A stretch of 64,000 nucleotides of DNA from VBAS01 sp963773465 (GTDB lineage: Bacteria; Bacteroidota; Bacteroidia; Chitinophagales; Chitinophagaceae): assembly GCA_963773465.1 (NCBI GenBank), contig CAVZBF010000005.1, forward strand, positions 25,716 through 89,715, read 5' to 3'. The position numbers and the translations under genes are program-made. This document shows positions 58,987 to 64,000 of the stretch, one piece after another (positions within the stretch are counted from its first letter, which is position 1; each line of letters starts with the position of its first letter). Below the pieces are notes generated by a model. That model was not told the origin of the DNA. It saw only the letters and a program-made list of their open reading frames with translations, and ran no database searches.

Positions 58987-60426
58987 ATGGGAAAGTTTCT
59001 TGACGAGAATTTCTTGTTACATAACAAAGCTGCGCAGCGTTATATCCTGAGTTTGCCAAGGATATGCCGATTATTGATTATCACAATCACCTGCCGCCTG
59101 ATGAAATTGCGGCGGATAAAAATTTTGAAAATATTACAAGAGTATGGCTTAATGGTGATCATTATAAATGGAGAGCTATGCGGGCTAATGGTGTGCCTGA
59201 GGAATTTATTACCGGAAATAAAAGCGATTGGGAAAAATTTCAAAAATGGGCCGAGACTGTTCCTTACACATTGCGAAATCCGCTTTATCACTGGACACAC
59301 CTGGAATTACAGCGTTACTTCAATGTGAATGACATTTTAAATGGCGATACCGCCAAAAAAATTTATGATGAAACATCTTCTAAACTGCAGGAAAAGGAAT
59401 TTAGCGTAAGGGGTTTGTTGGAAAGAATGAATGTAAAAGTTATTTGTACCACCGATGATCCTGTTGATGATCTTGAGCATCACAAAAAAATAAAGAATGA
59501 TAATTGGCAAATAAAAGTATTACCTGCATTTCGCCCCGATAAAGCAATGAATGTGGATGATGTGAATGTATTCAACAATTATCTCACACTGCTTGAAAAA
59601 AGCATCTGATATTTCCATCAGCACATTCAATGATTATATAGCAGCATTAAAAAAACGTCATGATTATTTTGTTGCAAATAATTGCAATGTCAGTGATCAT
59701 GGCCTGGAAGAAATTTATGCGGAAGATTATACACAAACCGAGATAGTAGGCATATTTGCAAAGATCCGTTCCGGCGGTGATTTGAGTTTGGAGGAAAGAA
59801 AGAAATTCAAATCCGCCATGCTGGTAACATTTGCTGAATGGGATTGGGAAAAAGGATTCGTACAGCAATATCATCTTGGTGCTTTAAGAAATAACAATAG
59901 CCGGATGCTGAAACAACTTGGACCCGATACCGGTTGGGATAGCATCGGAGATTTTTCACAGGCAAGAGCATTGTCAAAGTTTTTAAATAGGCTTGATACA
60001 AATAACAAATTGGCAAAAACAATCATTTATAATCTCAATCCGGCCGATAATGAATTATTCGCAACGATGATCGGTAATTTTAATGATGGCACTGCCGCCG
60101 GAAAAATTCAATGGGGCTCTGCATGGTGGTTCCTCGATCAGAAGGATGGAATGACCAAACAAATAAATGCACTCAGCAATATGGGATTGCTAAGTCGTTT
60201 TATCGGGATGCTTACTGATAGCCGGAGTTTTCTTTCATTTCCCCGTCATGAGTATTTCAGAAGGTTACTTTGCAATTTATTTGGCGAAGAAATTGAAAAC
60301 GGTGAACTTCCCAATGATATTAACTGGATCGGAAAAGTGATACAGGATATTTGCTATAATAATGCAAAGAATTATTTTGGATGGCAGAATATTGACGAGG
60401 CAGTTCAGAAAACTGTAAAAGTTTGA
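58987..60426 (+). CDS. uxaC: Glucuronate/galacturonate isomerase, frameshifted
   Basis: This is the first step of intracellular uronate catabolism: D-galacturonate to D-tagaturonate (or glucuronate to fructuronate). About 478 residues when three frame segments are joined (breaks near 59060 and 59585). The start is MGKFLDENFLLHNKAAQ at 58987. Conserved blocks are MPIIDYHNHLPPDEIA (metal-binding His pair), YKWRAMRANGVPEEFITG, LYHWTHLELQRYFNV, VKVICTTDDPVDDLEHH and LSFPRHEYFRR. The overall length and order match the amidohydrolase-fold UxaC family. Confidence 0.9.
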
Positions 60427-60477
60427 TAAGTGATTGTTTAAGATATTTCTAAAAAAATGATTGAATATGGGAAATCA

Positions 60478-60556
60478 GAACACGGATGACACGGATTTGA
60501 AAGATCTGTCTGGATTTTATCTGTGAATATCCGTTTGATCCGTGCCATCCGTGTTC
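60478..60556. repeat. Palindromic repeat, family B copy 3
   Basis: Left arm GAACACGGATGACACGGATT and right arm GATCCGTGCCATCCGTGTTC around a ~40-base middle. It lies between uxaC and kdgK. Confidence 0.8.
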
Positions 60557-60621
60557 CATCTGCAAAATTTAAACAGGACTAACTAAAAATTATTGAAATA
60601 CTATAAACCAAAAGCAAAAAG

Positions 60622-61647
60622 ATGTCAAAGAAAGTAGTAACGCTGGGTGAAATTATGTTGCGGTTGTCAACACCAGATTTTAAAAGATTTGTTCAGGCTG
60701 ACACATTCGACATCACCTATGGTGGTGGCGAAGCAAATGTAGCTGCTGCATTATGTAATTACGGATTGAACGGAACCTTCGTAACAAAAGCTCCTGACAA
60801 CGCGATCGGTCAGGCAGCTATTAATCATCTTCGTCGTTATGGAGTGGATACACAATATATAGTACGCGGTGGTGAAAGACTTGGCATTTATTTTTTAGAA
60901 ACAGGTGCATCAATGCGGGCATCACAGGTTATTTATGATAGGGCAGGCGCAGCTATTGCTGATGTAAATACAGAAGAGTTTGATTGGGATAAAATTTTTG
61001 CCGGTGCAGATTGGTTTCATACCACAGGTATCACACCAGCTTTGAGTGATAAAGCAGCCGCATTGACTGAAGCTGCATTAAAAGCTGCAAAAGCAAAAGG
61101 GATTACAACAAGTATTGATCTTAACTATCGCAAAAAATTGTGGAGTAAAGAAAAAGCAAGAGAAGTGATGACAAGACTTTGTCAATATGTAGATGTATGT
61201 ATCGGTAATGAAGAAGATGCTGATACAACACTAGGATTTAAAGCGGCACATACCGATGTAACAAAAGGTGAATTGAATCTTGAAGGATATAAAGATGTAT
61301 TTAAACAAATGAAAGAAAAGTTCGGATTCAAATTCATTGCTTCATCATTGCGTGAAAGCCATAGTGCCAGTGATAATGGCTGGAGTGCATTGGTGTATGA
61401 TGGTAAAGATTTTTATCATACAAAAAAATACAATGTCCGTATTGTTGACCGTGTCGGTAGTGGTGATTCATTCGCCAGTGGTTTGATCTTTGGATTGGTT
61501 ACTGGTATGTCAATGCCTGACGCTGCTGAATTTGGTGTAGCGGCAAGTGCAATAAAACATACAATACCTGGTGACCTTAATCATGCTACACTGGGTGATG
61601 TAAAAGAATTGATGAAAGGTGATGCGAGCGGAAGGGTGCAGAGATAA
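60622..61647 (+). CDS. kdgK: 2-keto-3-deoxygluconate kinase (PfkB family)
   Basis: The enzyme phosphorylates 2-keto-3-deoxygluconate to KDPG in the cytoplasm. It is 341 residues and intact. It starts KKVVTLGEIMLRLSTPDF; ribokinase-type features are YGGGEANVAAALCNYGLNG, SIDLNYRKKLWSKEKAR, CIGNEEDADTTLGF and the catalytic anion-hole motif DRVGSGDSFASGLIFG. It follows uxaC and precedes the YhcH-like gene and the aldolase, so the pathway order is nearly continuous. Confidence 0.93.
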   Translation: MSKKVVTLGEIMLRLSTPDFKRFVQADTFDITYGGGEANVAAALCNYGLNGTFVTKAPDNAIGQAAINHLRRYGVDTQYIVRGGERLGIYFLETGASMRASQVIYDRAGAAIADVNTEEFDWDKIFAGADWFHTTGITPALSDKAAALTEAALKAAKAKGITTSIDLNYRKKLWSKEKAREVMTRLCQYVDVCIGNEEDADTTLGFKAAHTDVTKGELNLEGYKDVFKQMKEKFGFKFIASSLRESHSASDNGWSALVYDGKDFYHTKKYNVRIVDRVGSGDSFASGLIFGLVTGMSMPDAAEFGVAASAIKHTIPGDLNHATLGDVKELMKGDASGRVQR

Positions 61648-61892
61648 AACCCCCCTGTCCCCCAAAGGGGAAACTTAGGTCGAACAATCTTTACTTGTTT
61701 AAAAGTTCTTTAAAGGAGTAAGTTGAATGATTATGTTACCAGCTTCATTGCTACTATCATCATCTGTTGCGTCGCACTCTTCAACTTTCTGTTCACTATT
61801 GAGCAAATAAAATGAGTTTCGATATTTTGATAAACAATAATAATTAACAGAATTAAATCTAAGTTCCTCCCTTTAGGGGAGACAGGGGGTGT
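61648..61892. repeat. Pair of ~28-base inverted repeats flanking a 180-base AT-rich spacer, family G
   Basis: CCCCCTGTCCCCCAAAGGGG continuing AAACTTAG (about 61651-61678) is complementary, with a few mismatches, to CTAAGTTCCTCCCTTTAGGG continuing GAGACAGGGGG (about 61859-61889). The spacer has no gene. The left arm starts at the kdgK stop; the right arm ends 3 bases before the start codon of the next gene. It could be a miniature mobile element or two inverted copies of a short repeat. Confidence 0.7.
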
Positions 61893-62340
61893 ATGATAAT
61901 AGATACACTCAAAACGCACCAAAATATTTTTCAGCACATCCACTATTTGCCCAGGCATTTAAATACATACGTGATACTGATCTTGCAAATGCTGCTGATG
62001 GTAAAGCAGATATTTCAGAAGGCTTAAAAGCTATATTCAGTAATGCGCCAGGTAAAACAAAAGAAGTAAGCTGTGCAAAGTTTGAATGTCATAATAAGAA
62101 TATCGATATTCAACTTTGCATTAATGGGCTTGAAACCATCGGGTGGAAGCCAAGAGAAAAATGTGTAACACCCAATGGCGAATACAATGCCGAGAAAGAT
62201 GTACAGTTCTATAACGATGCACCTGATACATTTTTTCAATTGACAGATGGACAGTTTGCGATCTTCTTCCTGAAGATGTGCATGCACCAATGATAGGAGA
62301 GGGAAGGATTAAGAAGTTAGTGATTAAAGTAAAAATATAA
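61893..62340 (+). CDS. YhcH/YjgK/YiaL-family (DUF386) cupin-like protein, frameshifted
   Basis: The start at 61893 (MIIDTLKNAPKYFSAHPLF after correcting a missing A near 61915) matches the family's usual N-terminus. Further blocks are FKYIRDTDLANAADGKADI, FECHNKNIDIQLCINGLE, GWKPREKCVTPNGEYNAEKD and, after another indel near 62265, FPEDVHAPMIGEGRIKKLV with the conserved His. About 150 residues. Members are metal-binding beta-barrels often found in sialic acid and uronate loci, where a sugar anomerase/isomerase role is proposed. Here it may act on a keto-sugar of the pathway. Confidence 0.85.
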
Positions 62341-62347
62341 TACAAAT

Positions 62348-62428
62348 GGAACACGGATGACACATATGCTACGGATTGAATAGATAAAATCTGTGGACAT
62401 AAGATAAATCAGTGTCTATCCATGTTCT
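62348..62428. repeat. Palindromic repeat, family B copy 4 (diverged)
   Basis: Left arm GGAACACGGATGACAC and right arm AGTGTCTATCCATGTTC, with more mismatches than the other copies. It sits between the YhcH-like gene and the KDPG aldolase. Confidence 0.7.
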
Positions 62429-62443
62429 ATTAAAATAATATAA

Positions 62444-63112
62444 ATGAGTAAGACACAACAAATATCAGATGCAATAATAAAACAGGGAATGCTTCCTTTA
62501 TATTTTAATTCAAGTGAAGAAGTAACTCTTGATGTATTAAAAGCAATTTACCGTGCAGGAGTAAAAGCTGTTGAATATACAAATCGTGGTGATGCAGCAT
62601 TGGCAAATTTTAAAAAGATGGTTGCATTACGTAATGCAGAAATGCCGGGATTATTATTGGGAGTAGGAACGATCAAGAATATGCAGCATGCAACTGATTA
62701 CATGGCTGCAGGCGCTGATTTTTTGGTCAGCCCTGGATTTGTTCCTGATGTAGCAGCATACTGTGTAAGCAATGATATTTTTTATGCACCCGGATGTATG
62801 ACGCCGAGTGAGATCATCGCTGCTGAAAATGCGGGCATCAAATTCATCAAGTTATTTCCGGGAAATATGCTGGGCCCTGAGTTTTTGACAAGTATAAAAG
62901 ATATCTTTCCAAAACTCCTTTTTATGCCAACAGGTGGTGTGGATACAACAAAAGAAAATATTGAAGGATGGTTTAAAGCAGGTGTATGTGCTGTGGGAAT
63001 GGGCAGCAAACTCATCAGTAAAAAACTGATGGAAGCAAAAGATTACGGAACCATTGAATCCGAAACTAAGAAAGTATTGGAATTAATCGGATCAATAAAG
63101 CCAGCTAAATAG
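62444..63112 (+). CDS. eda: 2-keto-3-deoxy-6-phosphogluconate aldolase
   Basis: This class I aldolase splits KDPG to pyruvate and glyceraldehyde-3-phosphate. It is 222 residues and intact. The Schiff-base Lys lies in NAGIKFIKLFPGNMLGP and the catalytic Glu in VKAVEYTNRGDA. Other markers are LLGVGTIKNMQHATDYMAAG, ADFLVSPGFVPDVA, FYAPGCMTPSEIIAAENAG and LLFMPTGGVDTT. It completes the galacturonate pathway encoded by uxaC, uxaB, uxaA and kdgK. Confidence 0.94.
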   Translation: MSKTQQISDAIIKQGMLPLYFNSSEEVTLDVLKAIYRAGVKAVEYTNRGDAALANFKKMVALRNAEMPGLLLGVGTIKNMQHATDYMAAGADFLVSPGFVPDVAAYCVSNDIFYAPGCMTPSEIIAAENAGIKFIKLFPGNMLGPEFLTSIKDIFPKLLFMPTGGVDTTKENIEGWFKAGVCAVGMGSKLISKKLMEAKDYGTIESETKKVLELIGSIKPAK

Positions 63113-63185
63113 TAGTACAGAAGTAAAAGAGTGCGACTAACAGACGATGATAAGAATTACTTAAGTGGTATCATAAAAATCTACG

Positions 63186-64000
63186 ATGCAACAAGCCATA
63201 GGAAAATACAGGTGGACGATTTGCGCCTTGCTATTTTTTGCTACTACAGTAAATTATCTCGACAGGCAAGTGTTGAGCTTATTGCAGAAAGATCTTTCAG
63301 AAATGTTTGGCTGGACAAATTCAGATTACGCAAACATTACTGCGGTGTTTCAATTTGGCTATGCGATCACCTGCTCTTAGCGGGAAGGATCATTGACAGG
63401 CTTGGAACAAAAAAAGGTTATACATGGGCAATCATTATCTGGAGTATTGGCGCTATGATACATGCATCAGCCATTCCTATAGGTGAAGGATTGAATCTGT
63501 GCTGGGCTTGTTTGGAATTACTGGGTTTGATGTTTCTGTTGCGGGTTTTATGGTTTGCACGTGCTGTTCTTGCATTCGGCGAAGCAGGAAACTTTCCTGC
63601 AGCAATAAAAGCTACCGCAGAATATTTTCCTAAAAAAGAAAGATCGTTTGCTACAGGTATTTTTAATTCAGGTGCTAATATAGGTGCCATACTTGCACCG
63701 CTTACTGTTCCATGGATAGAAGCATTGGGGCTGGGAAGCTGCGTTTATTTTAGTCGGTGCTGATTGGTTTTCTCTGGTTATTTTTCTGGCTTGTTTTTTA
63801 TGATAAACCACAGAACAAAAAAGATTATCGGCTGCTGAATTGGGTATATCAATTCGGATAAAGAAGACCAGGTAATTACTGCCGGGACACAAGAAAAAGT
63901 TTCATGGGTAAAATTGTTGGGTTATAAGCAAACATGGGCTTTTGCAGTTGGTAAATTTATGACTGATGGTGTATGGTGGTTCTTTTTGTTTTGGTTGCCG
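63186..64000 (+). CDS. Hexuronate-type MFS transporter (ExuT-like), frameshifted and cut by the window edge
   Basis: This is an inner-membrane uptake permease for uronates. It starts MQQAIGKYRWTICALLFFAT and TVNYLDRQVLSLLQKDLSE, typical of anion:cation symporters that take hexuronates. Later segments are AGRIIDRLGTKKGYTWAIII, RAVLAFGEAGNFPAAIKATA, EYFPKKERSFATGIFNSGAN and FMTDGVWWFFLFWLP at the right edge. At least four indels interrupt the frame (near 63375, 63520, 63745 and 63800-63870). It lies 73 bases after eda and would supply galacturonate to the pathway. The substrate is inferred from family and context. Confidence 0.85.

Overview
The window looks like chromosomal DNA of a Bacteroidota member, most likely of the Chitinophagaceae or a close relative. 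The evidence is a SusC/SusD pair, a secreted protein with a type IX secretion (T9SS) C-terminal domain, lipoproteins with Bacteroidota-style signal peptides, futalosine-pathway menaquinone synthesis (MqnE), AT-rich intergenic DNA and almost no Shine-Dalgarno sites. I found no rRNA, tRNA, CRISPR array, phage or complete insertion sequence.

Layout. 1-1.3 kb: a molybdenum hydroxylase pair (IorA/IorB-like, minus strand), cut by the left edge. 1.7-7.4 kb: a tight plus-strand operon of a glycosyltransferase, UDP-galactopyranose mutase, a GH1-like/RmlD-like fusion and a second GH1-like protein. This is the most unusual protein-coding system here. 7.4-30 kb: mostly housekeeping and cell-envelope genes (S9 peptidase, MqnE, T9SS-exported M43 protease, MFS transporter, thioredoxin, DNA polymerase III alpha, NlpC/P60 lipoprotein, flippase, M1 peptidase, peptide-binding lipoprotein, MsrA) plus small unknowns. 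30.6-33.5 kb: MutS2-like ATPase, a cluster of perfect palindromes and a CBS protein.

33.7-64 kb is one large pectin utilisation locus that runs off the right edge. Two convergent LacI regulators precede SusC/SusD, then pectate lyase, rhamnogalacturonan acetylesterase, an esterase-pectinesterase fusion, a second esterase, a Gfo/Idh oxidoreductase, GH43, an NTF2-like protein, GH28, GH105 and a divergent pectinesterase. The cytoplasmic galacturonate route follows: UxaC, UxaB, UxaA, KdgK and Eda/KdgA, with a YhcH-like protein and a hexuronate-type MFS transporter. The inferred flow is extracellular de-esterification and cleavage of pectin, uptake, then galacturonate to tagaturonate, altronate, KDG, KDPG, and finally pyruvate plus glyceraldehyde-3-phosphate.

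Two window-wide properties matter. First, many genes are split by one-base indels (roughly fifty by my count). The breaks cluster in dnaE and in the 42-64 kb stretch, and they hit essential genes, so I treat them as likely sequence errors and annotate full gene spans. Second, intergenic DNA carries several families of palindromic or low-complexity repeats, most of them placed exactly at gene ends. One heptanucleotide repeat family also appears to supply part of a lipoprotein signal peptide.
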